Origin: Papaver somniferum
Taxonomy: Eukaryota; Streptophyta; Magnoliopsida; Ranunculales; Papaveraceae
Reading direction: 5' to 3'
Assembly (NCBI RefSeq): GCF_003573695.1
Contig: NW_020650970.1
Location: 940,665 to 1,004,664, forward strand
Length of the DNA stretch: 64,000 nucleotides
The translations under genes and the position numbers were made by a program. This document shows, one piece after another, positions 23,199 to 33,467 of this stretch (positions are counted from its first letter, which is position 1; each line of letters starts with the position of its first letter). A model generated the notes under the pieces. It saw nothing but the letters and a program-made list of their open reading frames with translations. It was not told the DNA's origin and made no database searches.

Positions 23199-24752
23199 TC
23201 AAGGATAAAAGGCTGGAAAGTGAGCCCTGATTTTACTGGCATCTTCCCAGGTGCTATCTTCAGTACTAGTATTGGACCATTGAATAAGAAGCTGAGGAAT
23301 GGTGGTGTTGTTGCGTGAGATAATCCTCTCTCCCAATAAAGCTACTGGCTTGACGATGATTTGTCCTTGTTGGTCCACCAGTGGTAAATGAGGGATAGTT
23401 GTGACGGAGGATCCTATCTTCTTCTTGAGTTGAGATACATGGAAAACAGGGTGCACCTTGGAATGTGCAGGTAAATGTAGTTTATAAGCCAGAGATCCAA
23501 TCTTATCAATGACTTGAAATAGTCCATAGTATTTGGCAGATAGCTTGAAGTTCTTCTTTAGAGCTATGGTGGTCTGTCTATAAGGTTGTAACTTGAGATA
23601 TACCATGTCATTAACCCTGAACTGCCTATCAGTCCTCTTCATGTCTGAGAAGTACTTCATTCTCTGTTGAGACTTGAGTAGTGACTCCTTGCGAAGGATG
23701 ATTACCTGATCCCTTTCCTTAATATAATCTTCAACATCTGCTACTGAGGAGGTGACTGAGATAGGAAAAACTAGATGAGTAGGGTTGTATCCATATAGAG
23801 CCTTGAAGGGAGTCATGTGAAGGCTAGTATGATAATTGGAATTATACCACCACTCAGCCAAAGGTAACCACCTGTGCCAAGCCTTTGGTTTGTGGATAGT
23901 CATACACCTCAGATAGTTTTCCAAGCATGCATTAACTCTCTCAGTCTGGCCATCAGTCTGAGGGTGATAAGTTGTACTGAGGTTCAGACTGGTGCCAATG
24001 GATTTGAACAAGTTTTGCCAAAAATTTCTGATGAAGATCTTGTCCCTATCAGAAGTAATGGATGTTGGTAATCCATGGAGCTTGAACACATGGCTTAAAA
24101 AGTCTTGTGCAACAGTAGCAGCTGTGTAGGGGTGACTGAGGGAAATAAAACGACTGTATTTAGTCAACCTGTCTACTACTACCAGTATGACATCCTTCCT
24201 CTCAGATTTTGGCATCCCTTCAATGAAGTCTAGGGTGATGTGTTGCTAAGCATGCTCTGGTATGGGAAGAGGTTGTAAAAGACCTGCAGGGTGAGTGTGC
24301 TCTCCTTTATTTCTTTTGTAGATATCACAAGAGACTACATATTCTAATATCTCTTCTCTCATCTTTGGCCAGCAGAAGTATGTCTTTTCCCTCTTGTAGC
24401 TCCCTTGAATCCCAGAATGGCCTCCAATGGCATATGAATGAAGAGAAGAAATAACAGTTTGTTTGACACCATTATTGTTACCCACATAAATTCTGGATTT
24501 ATACCTCAATACTCCCTTGTTGTAGGTGTAATTCTCTACTGAGGTTGGTGAAATTAGCAGTTTACCAATAATGTCTTGAGCTGATGTATCTTGTTCATAG
24601 CTTCTACCAATCTCCACTGCCCATTCTGGCTGAGAAGTAGTAATGGTGTTACAAGAAGAGCTAGGAATTCTGGATAAGGCATCAACTGCTTTGTTTTCTA
24701 ATCCCTTATTATATTTGATCTCATAATCAAAACCCAGTAGTTCATCAACCAC
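23199..24752 (-). pseudogene. E3 integrase with C-terminal chromodomain, one nonsense codon
   Basis: From 24752 the frame covers the end of RNase H (NKAVDALSRIP) and the integrase zinc region (HSGIQGSYKREKTYFCWPKM then SCDIYKRNKG). The usual second cysteine of that finger is replaced by tyrosine. A TAG near 24243-24248 stops it. The frame resumes by 24215 and runs to 23199. The catalytic core is visible: VVVDRLTKYSRF, TSDRDKIFIRNFW and YHPQTDGQTERVNACLENYL, giving D, D and E. The last 50 residues form a chromodomain (LLIQWSNTSTEDSTWEDASK), which in chromoviruses guides insertion into marked chromatin. The integrase would join the DNA copy to the chromosome in the nucleus. Confidence 0.88.
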
Positions 24753-25989
24753 CTCTGTTGCAATGCAGTTGACATTCTTTGCTCTAGGAAGTACTTAATA
24801 CTTTGTTGATCTGTATGTATGATGAAGTGGCTGATCATTAAATAACCTTTCCATTTGGTGACTGCCATTACAATTGAAAGGAGTTCTTTCTCATATGTGG
24901 AAAGGCTTAATGATCTAGGACCCAAAGGCTTGTTGTAATATGCTATTGGCCTCCATTATTGCATAAGCACATCCCCTATCCCTTTAGAGCAAGCATCAGT
25001 CTCTACTATAAAAATTTTGGTGAAGTCTGGCGAGGCTAGCACTGGAGTGCTACTCATAAATTGTTTAAGCTCCTTAAAGTCCTGTTCAGCTTCCACTGAC
25101 CATGAAAAGGCATTTTCCTTCAGTAGATCAGTGAGTGGTTTGCATATAATCCCATACCCCTTGACAAATTTCCTATAGTAGCCAGTTAAGCCTAAGAACC
25201 CTCTCAGCTCCTTGACAGTTGTGGGAGTAGGCCAAGAAATCATGCTGGAGACTTTAGAAGGGTCAGCAGCCACACCACTCTGAGTAATGATGTGCCCTAA
25301 ATACTCTAGCTATTCTTGAGCAAAAAAACACTTGGATTGCTTAGCATAAAGTACATGCTGCTTCAAAACCTCTAAGACTTGTCTCAAATGCTGAACATGC
25401 TCTGTATGTGACTTGCTGTAGATAAGAATATCATCAAAGAACACCAAGACAAACTTCCTCAAGAATGGTTTGAACCCTCATGAGTCCTAAAAGTTGTTTT
25501 TTGGATATCTGGTACATGCATTCTTATTTCATAATAACATGATCTTAGGTCAAGTTTGGTGAATACCTTTGCCGCCTTCAGCTCATCCAATAACTCATCT
25601 ATCACAGGAATAGGAAACTTGTCTTTGATAGTGATTTCATTTAGTTTACTGTAATCAACACAAAATCTCCATGTGTTGTCCTTCTTCTTGACAAGTAAAA
25701 TGGGTGATGCAAAAGGGCTGTGTCTCTTTTGTATGATTCCTGTCTTAAGCATCTCTTGAACCAATGATTGTATTACTGATTTTTGAACATAAGGACACCT
25801 ATATGGTCTTTGATTTGGGGGTGTGGAGTTTTGTTTCAATGGAATGGAGTGGTCAAGGTTCCTGCTGGGTGGCAGTGGCAGTGAATTGGGCTCTTTGAAA
25901 ACATCCTTGAATTCTTGTAAGAGGTCTTGAATAGGTGAGGGTATTGATTGAGGAATGGGTGTTGTTGTGACTGCAAAGAAATGGCCCAT
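24698..25989 (-). pseudogene. E3 reverse transcriptase and RNase H, with internal deletion
   Basis: 25989-25459 holds polymerase blocks FASPILLVKKKDNTWRFCVD, YSKLNEITIKDKFPIPVIDE and VFTKLDLRSCYYEIRM. Just after TTFRTHEG the frame jumps to [15 protein letters not shown], read in another frame at about 25400-25450. The stretch that normally lies between these blocks in Ty3/gypsy polymerases is missing, roughly 80 bases. A TAG near 25304 follows. RNase H is seen at 25273-24956 ([18 protein letters not shown]) and, after a TAA, at 24925-24698 (STYEKELLSIVMAVTKWKGY). The element cannot make an active polymerase. Confidence 0.85.
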
Positions 25990-26020
25990 TACTCCATGAG
26001 TATTCTTACTTAAGAATTTC

Positions 26021-26440
26021 TTAATTTCCTTGTTCCAGTGAGAGTAATCTTCTTTCCCTGGTGTTTGAAACTAATGCTGAGTTTCTCAAAATTAAATAGA
26101 ACATCACCCAGAGTCCTCGGCCAATCTTCCCTAAAACCATGTCACACCCTCCAAGTGGTAAGAGCCTCAAGTCACTTTTGAATTTACTTCCTTGCATTGC
26201 CCATAGTAGTTCCTTGCATCCTCCTGAACTGATTGTTTTTTCCCCATTAGCTACAGTGACTAATAAGTGAGCAGTTGGTTCTATCACACACTTTAGTTCT
26301 TGTGCCAAGTTGTTGTCTATAAAACTGTGTGTGCTTCCTGTGTCGATGAGGATTGAGATATATTTGCATTTTAAGAGGCAAGGAATTCTTATTGTCTCAC
26401 CACTAGAGCTCCCAGTTAGAGCATGTAAGGATATCTTCAT
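26021..26440 (-). pseudogene. E3 aspartic protease segment
   Basis: The frame contains ILIDTGSTHSFIDNNLAQEL, a retropepsin active site with the catalytic DTG, and then DLRLLPLGGCDMVLG. It is separated from gag by a stop near 26471 and loses its frame before the polymerase segment begins at 25989. It would process the polyprotein inside the particle. Confidence 0.82.
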
Positions 26441-26470
26441 ATCTGTCTCTACTGTTGGTTCTTCATCTTC

Positions 26471-27644
26471 TTATTCTTGAATGTCTTCTTGGTTCTCCAC
26501 CTCTTCTGTCTCATCTACCTGCAACATGAATAGTTGTTGATGTTTGCACTTATGTACCTTTTTAAATTGTTCATCACAGTTGTAGCACAACGCCTTGTCT
26601 CTTCTCTCCTTCATTTGATCATAAGTTTGGGGGTTGTTATAGTTTGGCTTTGCAGTGGAAGGTTTAAAAGGAAATGGGTTTTTGTTAGAATTATTTTTGA
26701 TTGGTAGATAATTTGTGGGGGCCTTGGAGGAGTTTGGGTTTGAAGAAGAAGAGGGATAATGAGTGGTAGGCTGAAGTTTAAGAGTAGATCTGAACTTTTT
26801 CTGTTGGCCTTCTACTGTAAGTTCTTGTAATTTAGCTAGGTGAAAGGTTTCATCGAGTGTGGTGGGTTTGAACATCTGGACAATGTTTCTGAGTTCATCT
26901 TTTAACCCACTTATGAAGCTTAGGATGAAATAATCTTCAGTAAGATGGGGATTCTTGCTTAAGATAATTTCCTTGAGAGTTTCAAATCTCTCATAATAAT
27001 CATCAACAGTATAGATCTGTATTAACTTATTGAACATCCCAACATAATTATCATTTGCCAAATCCTCAAAACGAGTGCAGATGGCGAGAGAGAAATGAGA
27101 CCAAGAGATTAGATCCTTACCAGTTTGGTAGTCTAAGAACCAGGAATCTGCCTTTCCAGTGAGGTAGAGAGATGTTGTGTTAACTTTTTCTGTTTCCTCT
27201 ACACCCTTCATACTGAAAAACCTCTCACGCTTATGGATCCAGGCTCTAGGATTATCACCACCAAATCTTGGAAATTCCAATTTAGGGGGTCTGTGATTTT
27301 GAAAGTTTGAGTGGTTAGGAAAGCGGTAGCTCATCTCTCCTCCTTTGGGTGATTCTGAGAAGAAAGGGTTGCCAGAGCTCTCAGCTTCTTGATGTGGGAT
27401 AGTGAACTTTTTTATTTAAGGAAGAGAGAATCTCTGTATTTGTAATAAGTAACTCTTGAAATTTTTCTTGTGTGGTTGAGCTTTTAATGATAAGGTTACG
27501 TATAGTCTCCATCGATTCTTCTGAACGTTTTGCTGCTAGTGTATGAGCTTGAGATTCCTCTATGGAACTAGAGATGAGCTGAGCCACTAGTTTTTCCAGA
27601 TATTTGACATGATCATCAACAACTTTGACTGAAGGACCTGTCAT
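26471..27644 (-). pseudogene. gag: E3 gag, one frameshift
   Basis: I take the ATG at 27644 (MTGPSVKVVDDHVKYLEKLV) as the start, about 30 bases inside the LTR. The first frame ends at 27381 and the next opens at 27334, so a frame break lies between. The main part shows LEFPRFGGDNPRAWIHKRER, LTGKADSWFLDYQ, LICTRFEDL-like spacing and then a zinc-knuckle region CYNCDEQFKKVHKCKHQQLF typical of chromovirus gag. A serine- and asparagine-rich linker precedes the knuckle. It forms the particle and binds RNA. Confidence 0.82.
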
Positions 27645-27660
27645 GGTTGGATTGTAACCT

Positions 27661-27673
27661 GCTCCTGGTACCA
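27661..27673 (-). other. Primer-binding site of E3
   Basis: On the minus strand the LTR end (…CATAGCA) is followed by AT and then TGGTACCAGGAGC, a variant of the initiator tRNA-Met complement TGGTATCAGAGC with two small differences. Confidence 0.65.
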
Positions 27674-27675
27674 AT

Positions 27676-27992
27676 TGCTATGAAAGCAACAACTGATGAG
27701 AGGAACCCTAGATAAATCTGTTTCTTGCACTCAAGAAGACAACCTACAACTTAACTCTTTTCATTCATAAGACAACACAGAGAGTACAACTTCACTTAAG
27801 TACCCATTTGTACAAACCCTAATCGAATGAGTACTCTCAGCTTATCTCAGTCGTTAATCTATAATCTTATCTAAACATTAATTAAAGCTATTTATCACTA
27901 ATTAACTTGCTAATTAAGCTGATAATTAAGTAACCCTCTTAGAATAGATAAAGGCACCACTACTCTTCTCAGGGCTAGCCAGGGATATGACA
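27676..27992 (-). repeat. E3 right LTR (5' LTR)
   Basis: TGCTATGAAAGCAACAACTG to GGGATATGACA, matching 22850-23169 with about a dozen substitutions and a 3-base length difference. It is followed by the duplication AAATA. Confidence 0.9.
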
Positions 27993-28737
27993 AAATACAT
28001 GATATTATACTCATTGCGAATGAGCTAGTAGATACCAAATTCAGAAACAATTCATATGGAGTTATTTGCAAGATCGATATTGAAAAGGAGTTCGATAGAA
28101 TTAATTGGACACATCTCCAATCTATCTTAAGGAAAAATTGCCTTTATAGATAAATGATTTAATTTGGTGAATTTCTGTTATTCGACAGCTACTTTCTCCA
28201 TTTTTATTGACGTCTCACCTTTTAGTTCTTTTGGTTGGTCGAGGGGGATTCAACAAGTAGATCCACTTTCGCCTTTATTGTTCAACATTCCAGTGGATGG
28301 TTTTGCTAGATTCTTTGACATACTTACTTCTAATAATCTTTTGAGAGGATTTTCAATCAAAGAAGGAGGAAAAAAATCTCATATTTATATTATGCAGATG
28401 ATACGATTTTCTTCCCCAAAAATAGTTGGGATGAACTGCACTTCATTTTCAGTGCTCTAAAACGCTTTGAAGCTGTATTTGGTCTAAGAGTTAATAATTT
28501 TAAACCAGGTTGGTTGAAATTGGTGAATCTCCCTCTGTTGGTGCTTGGGAAGGTAAGCTCGAATGCGTGATTAATATTTTACCAATTTTCTATCTGGGGA
28601 TACCTCTTGGTTTTAAGTTTAACTCAAGGATTATCAGGGATCCTGTTATAGAGAGATTAGAAAGCAGGCTGACTCCTTGGAAGAGAATTAAACTCACTAA
28701 AGGAGGAAAAATTGATTGGTACCTTAAACAAATCTAA
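27993..28737 (+). mobile_element. LINE L-A, third segment (RT palm), 3' end missing
   Basis: Continues the polymerase with HDIILIANELVDTKFRNNSY, VICKIDIEKEFDRINWTHL, then in shifted frames RGIQQVDPLSPLLFNIPVDG and the catalytic YADD (about 28387-28401), and finally FYLGIPLGFKF and LTKGGKIDWYLKQI. A stop at 28735-28737 is followed by unrelated AT-rich DNA. The zinc-binding tail and poly(A) are absent. GLRQGDPLS is altered to GIQQVDPLS. Several frame breaks; inactive. Confidence 0.8.
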
Positions 28738-30280
28738 GTTCATGAACTAATTTTCATGTTTACGAATTAATATGTCACAAAGCAGGATTAAATTCTCCAT
28801 ATAGATCGATCATGTAAGCATTTGGGAAGTTTTCCTTGAATTATCACAAAAAAGAAATGCGCAACCATATGTTATACATTATGCACAAAGTGGTTTTTCA
28901 AGGAGCAATAGTTAAGTCATTCTAGAACAGACAAGCATAAATTGGAATATAATATCACAAGACTAAAATTAGTTCGTGAATTGTCCAAAAACAGTTTGTG
29001 AACAAATAGTCGTCTCGTAACTTAAAACCCTTTTATATTTGATAAGCTTGCAATTCGAAAATTATAAATCACTAATTAAATAATATAATAATAGGTGTAG
29101 TTTATCTAAGGATAATTTAGGAAGTTATAAAGCGTTAATTAAATAACAACGTTTTTAGCTTATTTAAGAATGAAAACAAAACTGATAAAAACATATTGGT
29201 TTTTGTTTCTTTTTATTAAATTCTTTGAAACCGGTGATTCATGTACATAATAAAGAATCTTGTAAGGCTAAATTACCCTTAAATATTCTCCAAACCATAA
29301 ATTTAAAGAAGAAGGATTTCGAAGATTTGTGTTATATGAGAGATACTAGTGAGGAATTTGATGTTGGACAATCTCACCCTCTGTTATCTTTGTTCTTCGT
29401 CCTTTAGATAAAAAATAAACAAATAATAAAACTCAGAGTCGGAATAAAATAAAAAAATTTATTCATCAATAAAACTATCATTTTATAACCCAGTAAGGCA
29501 TAGAATAAAAGAGAATAGGCATTGAATGTATATTATCGGTAGAGTACAGGCCCAAAGACGGCATTGTTTCTTCAATTTCGATAATACTGACAGCCAAAAG
29601 TTTTCAAACAAAAAAATCTACCTCTATCGACGTTTCCAAAACAACACCGACTGACTTGAACCAAGCAAACGATAATTAGTTATTTTATCACGACAGTGCC
29701 GACACTAAGGCATTTCACTACAGAGATTAATAACAAAGCAATTCCGATTCTTGACATGCAAAAATAAAAATAAAGGCGCAATAGTTATGTCGACATTATA
29801 TTCATCCAAAAAATCATTACCGAGTCACTTGTCGGCATCGAACTCACCATAAGAGCAATGCCGACCGAGCCCCCGTTACTCAAGGGTCAATAGAAGTTTG
29901 AAATTAAATTCTAGAGATTTGATGATCTTTTTCTCCGTTAAAATTTTAAACTTTTGAAGAGTTCCATTGTCCCCCAATATAGATATTTCACACCTAAAAG
30001 AAACTTTAACTTAAATCTAACCCTATTTAACCCGTAATATCCCAAATTTGTGGAACTATCCCCAATTGTGGGTTCATGAAAAAAAGCATTCCATTACCTA
30101 GTATCTACATGGTAATAAATATTAATAACAAACTAAAGAATTAATTAAAAAAATAAATAAACACGTACAACAATAGCAAAATAAATTAAAATGATGACGA
30201 CACCCATAAGTATACCACTTGGATAGGACACACCAAAGAATTATCCCACACCCAAAATTTCCATTGCCTTAACAATGCGT
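28738..30280. other. AT-rich intergenic DNA without a recognisable gene
   Basis: No gene is supported. A 60-codon open frame at 29225-29407 has no recognised domain. From about 29,530 to 29,890 short motifs GTCGGCA/TGCCGAC recur in both orientations (see separate entry). The rest is A/T-rich and shows no clear element ends. Confidence 0.5.
29530..29890. repeat. Possible decayed motif array (TGCCGAC / GTCGGCA)
   Basis: Visible copies are CACCGACTGAC near 29647, GTGCCGACACT near 29697, TGTCGACAT near 29788, TGTCGGCATC near 29831 and ATGCCGACCGAG near 29861, with a looser GACGGCAT near 29555. Spacing and alternating orientation recall the arrays in P1 and P2, with a third variant of the motif. 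No gene of that family remains next to it, so this may be a fragment. Confidence 0.35.
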
Positions 30281-31003
30281 CAATGCCCAAGCCCTAAAGG
30301 CATTGAAAGCCCCCCATTTTTACATGGATTTTTAATGCAGAATGATCTTTTAGAGTTTTGTTTTGGGAATCTCACTATGTTGTTGTTGCTTTATGCTGAT
30401 CCAAGGAGATATTGGCTTGTCCTTTATCGGAAAGTGTTGGATCGGTTAGCAAATGGTTCCACTGAGTACTAGTAAAGCAGAAACGTAGTATCCTGCCCTA
30501 TATTGCCAAGCACTATAGTGTTCGTGACTTTTTCTACCTCTAGTTAAAAATCATAACAAAGCCAAGCGAAAGAGCACCACAATAACATCTGCTCTAACAA
30601 TACAGAATATTCTTCCAATTTTTTTTTCTATGATTTTTATATACGAGAAAATCGTGCTGGATTACTAAATTTTATAGTAGTGATGCTCAATACGTGATGA
30701 TCGTGTCTAGATTTATTTAATTAATTATAAGACTACCTGATTAATTTAATTATTTAGTATTATCTAAAGTATCAACTTTACACATAGGGGTTCTTGGCAC
30801 AGCTCCCTGATTATTATATGCGTAGGGATGAGTCGTCGACATGCTAGTTGCGCCACACCTGTACAAGTGAACCACGAAACGAGACCAAATTTCAAAGAAC
30901 ACAATCTTCTCGGACTCGTGTTGGATTTTCTTGGCAGTGTAGTTGCACCATCATTTCCCACAATATACACTAATTATTAAGGTATTCAGTGAGTGAGACC
31001 TAT

Positions 31004-31010
31004 TATAAGT
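31004..31010 (+). promoter_or_regulatory. Probable TATA box of cysteine-rich gene A
   Basis: TATAAGT lies 64-70 bases before the ATG at 31074. The paralogue has TATATAAG at 38352-38359, about 75 bases before its ATG. The shared position supports both. Confidence 0.6.
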
Positions 31011-31073
31011 AGAGCACATAAACCAACCTGTTGTCAAATATCCTGAACTTGGAAACAAATTTAGTTTACAAAA

Positions 31074-32019
31074 ATGGCTTCTTTCAGTTCTAGTTCTGTT
31101 TGCATGCTTGTATTTCTCCTGCTTTCGATCTTTCTGGTCTCTGATTCAACCGATGATGAGAACATTGAAGTTATATATGTTTCACCTCCATGTAAGTATC
31201 ACCGTAAAATTATTTAGTTTATTAAAACTTTGATTTTCTTGATCCGACGAGTTTTGATTTCTGGTTATTGGTATGATCATCCAAATAATAAAACTACTGA
31301 GTTTCATACCTTATATATATTTTTATTTATTTTTTTTGGATCGGGTGCAACACCGGTCAAAAATGGATTTACTAACTGTGTAGTGAATTTGTTGTGTTTA
31401 TGCAGCAGAGGTAGGATCTGTTACAGAAAGCAACATATGCGACCCCGAGGACGTATCCAGAGATGAGGTTTGGAGTCCAACTAAAGATTGCAATATCTGT
31501 ACGTTTTATTGTGCAGGGGTATGCACGGGGATGGGAAGTCAAACGGTTAAAAAAGCTTGCACACCTCGTAGACAAGCAAAACAGATTGTTTGTCAATGTT
31601 GTTGTACAAAACCCCCATCTCCTCCTCTGCCACCCCCGTCACCACCATCCCCAGTCACATCTCCTCCCACTCCATGGTTTGTCGAAAAGTGTGCTAAACA
31701 AGGGGACTTAGCCCTTAATTCCACTAAAAGGCCCACCCAAAATTGCGCCGAATGTACAGAATGGTGTAAAGAAGGATGTTCAAAGAAAGGCGGTTATATG
31801 GTTGATGAGCACTGCGCAAAACCAGGTGAAACTGAACACCTCAGGCGCTGTGACTGTTGCTGCCGTGATAGCTCAAAACCCCCACCTTCACCTAGTAGCC
31901 CTACCCTTGGTTGTCCTTCGGAAGCAATATGGACGATACCAGCTGTGAAGCCATGCAATTACAGACTAGTATCGTCGTCGTCATCATCAATACCAATCAT
32001 TGGTATCAATGTAGCATGA
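31074..32019 (+). CDS. Secreted cysteine-rich protein A, two ten-cysteine domains (two exons)
   Basis: Exon 1 is 31074-31191, the intron 31192-31405 (GTAAGT…TGCAG) and exon 2 31406-32019, giving 243 residues. The next possible acceptor, three bases on, would create a stop, so the junction is well fixed. Residues 1-25 (MASFSSSSVCMLVFLLLSIF…) are a signal peptide, so the product enters the secretory route. Two related domains follow. The second has the pattern C-x16-C-x2-C-x3-C-x3-C-x11-C-x11-C-x-CCC, ending RRCDCCCRD; the first ends VCQCCCTK. A proline-rich linker (PPSPPLPPPSPPSP) joins them, and the tail is GCPSE…KPCNYRLVSS. The spacing suggests disulfide-stabilised, defensin- or inhibitor-like folds. 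I do not recognise a named family, and defence or signalling roles are guesses. Paralogue at 38432-39206. Confidence 0.85.
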
Positions 32020-32363
32020 ATGGAGTGATCTTTGATGGCAAGGGATTCGTTACGGTTGTTAAGACCAAGTTTGGATTTGCTTTGTTTTATGTTAGGATTT
32101 GAACTCATTTGAATAATTGAATTGGTTCTGCCAGTTCAATGAGTCAATCAGCTGTCTTCCTCTTCTTCTTTTTTCGGCACATTTTTTTTTTGTTTTGATT
32201 CATAATCAGCTGTCTTCTTGGTCACTAGGCATCATGATCTTTAATTTTGTAACAAGGCTAGTTTATGCAAGTCGTATAGTTTTCTCCCCCTGAGGCGAAA
32301 CTTGACTACGCCAAGCAAAGTCTCCTTAAGAAAGTACAAATTGGGCTTGGAAGCCTAATAAGT

Positions 32364-32415
32364 TCTTAGAAATTGAACTATGATTTTAGGCATACCAAAA
32401 TCTTTTAAGGCATAT
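32364..32415 (+). repeat. P1 left inverted repeat
   Basis: TTAGAAATTGAACTATGATT followed by TTAGGCATACCAAAATC and TTTTAAGGCATA pairs with the complement of 37412-37460 (TTTCTAGAACCATGATATTG and onward) with small gaps and substitutions. Confidence 0.55.
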
Positions 32416-32679
32416 TGAATGAAGATAAAAAAGGTTGTGAAATAACAAAATCAGATAATCCCTTAATCCAAATTTTTTTAATGGCAAATCTGCCCTTTAC
32501 GTATTAGTGTTAATAATCTTGATTAGTGATTAAATATTTTGTTTAGTGATTAAAATAATTTTCAGAATTATAAGAGTTGTTTAGATGAAAAATTTGAGGA
32601 AAAAAAAATCAAAGTTTTGGTTTGGTTAAGAAGGAGAGAAAGAGAAGGAGAAAGTGAGAAAATTCTAATTCTTGATTCA

Positions 32680-33467
32680 ATGGAGGATGAGGAGGGTCAT
32701 CATTCATCTAAAAAACCTAGGAAAATACATATCAACTACAACAATGATCCAAAAATGGCTGATTTCTTAGATCATGAGAATGATTTTACACCCACTCAAA
32801 CTCAAGCTCAAACTCAAACACAAACTCAAGATGATGATTTTTATGAGCCAAATCCTGATGATGAAGACATTGATGAGGAACCCAATGCTTCTAATACACA
32901 GGTACACTTATATCCTATACTTAATCTCACTTCTATAGCTCTCAATTATCAAAAGTTAGGTTTTTGGAATCATGGTTCGGCGAAACAGGTTGAGGTTCGG
33001 CTCACATCTATGAGCCGAATCTACCAATTGATGAACGGTTCGGCTTACTGAATCTGTTTACTGCATGCGCCGAACCTATAATTTCTAATTCCAACCCTTT
33101 TGCTAGACACTAGTTCGGCTTATATGAAAGTCTCATAGTAAGCCGAACAACATCCTGAATATCCCGGAATAGAATCATTACTAATTCGGCTTACATATCC
33201 AAAATTGTATGTGCCGAACATAATTTGTTTATTTTTGGGTTAAAATATTGTTCGTGGTTCGGCACATATTGAGGATATCGTATAAGCCGAAACCTGTAAA
33301 TGTTTATAGTTCGGCACATAATGTGATTATCGAATGCGCCGAACCTTGTTATTATATTCCCTTTCTAGTGTTTAACCTTGTGATATTCTTTGTAGATCGT
33401 GCTTGGACCCATGGAAAATCAACCTGATCCAGTAGACATAATTCACGAGGATACCAAGGATCACTAA
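32680..33467 (+). CDS. P1 left gene: small acidic protein with Q/T repeat (two exons)
   Basis: Exon 1 is 32680-32901, with donor CACAG|GTACAC. The intron, 32902-33395, is filled by the TTCGGC array and ends TTTGTAG. Exon 2 is 33396-33467. Both parts are in phase 0, giving 97 residues. The first exon reads MEDEEGHHSSKKPRKIHINY, then a TQTQAQTQTQTQ run encoded by ACTCAA-type hexamers (about 32800-32828) and an acidic tail PNPDDEDIDEEPN. No known domain was found. The matching end of P2 also starts an inward gene with MEDD (55669) whose putative intron holds an array, so this is probably the N-terminal part of a longer element-encoded protein that has lost its main domain here. The start at 32680 is chosen over an upstream in-frame ATG at 32617 because it matches the P2 start. 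Confidence 0.45.
32971..33346. repeat. P1 left motif array (TTCGGC / GCCGAA)
   Basis: About a dozen copies in alternating orientation, for example GGTTCGGCTCAC, GAGCCGAATC, GGTTCGGCTTAC, GCGCCGAACC, AAGCCGAAC and GTTCGGCACAT. They lie wholly inside the intron of the left gene. The flanking bases often continue as ACATAT or its complement. Confidence 0.8.

Larger units (their letters stand above)
22850..27992 (-). mobile_element. E3: chromodomain Ty3/gypsy retrotransposon (Reina-like) in L-A
   Basis: Complete element of 5,143 bp with LTRs of 320 and 317 bp and a 5-bp duplication AAATA (22845-22849 and 27993-27997). Minus-strand order: 5' LTR, primer site, gag, protease, reverse transcriptase, RNase H, integrase with chromodomain, 3' LTR. 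Short LTRs plus a C-terminal chromodomain point to the chromovirus branch, Reina group most likely. The LTRs differ at about a dozen positions, so the insertion is moderately young. Removal with one duplication copy rejoins the L-A frame (…EGRQI-HDIIL…). The polyprotein has several nonsense codons, frame breaks and a deletion in the polymerase, so it is inactive. Confidence 0.92.
30280..32130 (+). repeat. Duplicated segment, copy A (carries cysteine-rich gene A)
   Basis: Matches 37570-39350 in the same orientation. Shared landmarks are GCCCAAGCCC, GGATTTTTAA, TTGTTGTTGCT, AATCGTGC, the TATA region, both exons, the intron and the 3' flank GATTTGCTTTGTTTTATGTT. The copies are well diverged outside exon 1, so the duplication is old. 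P1 lies between them. Confidence 0.7.

Noticed and set aside
32617..32680. Upstream in-frame ATG for the P1 acidic gene
   Set aside because: The ATG at 32680 gives the MED start that matches P2; the upstream part is basic purine-rich leader.
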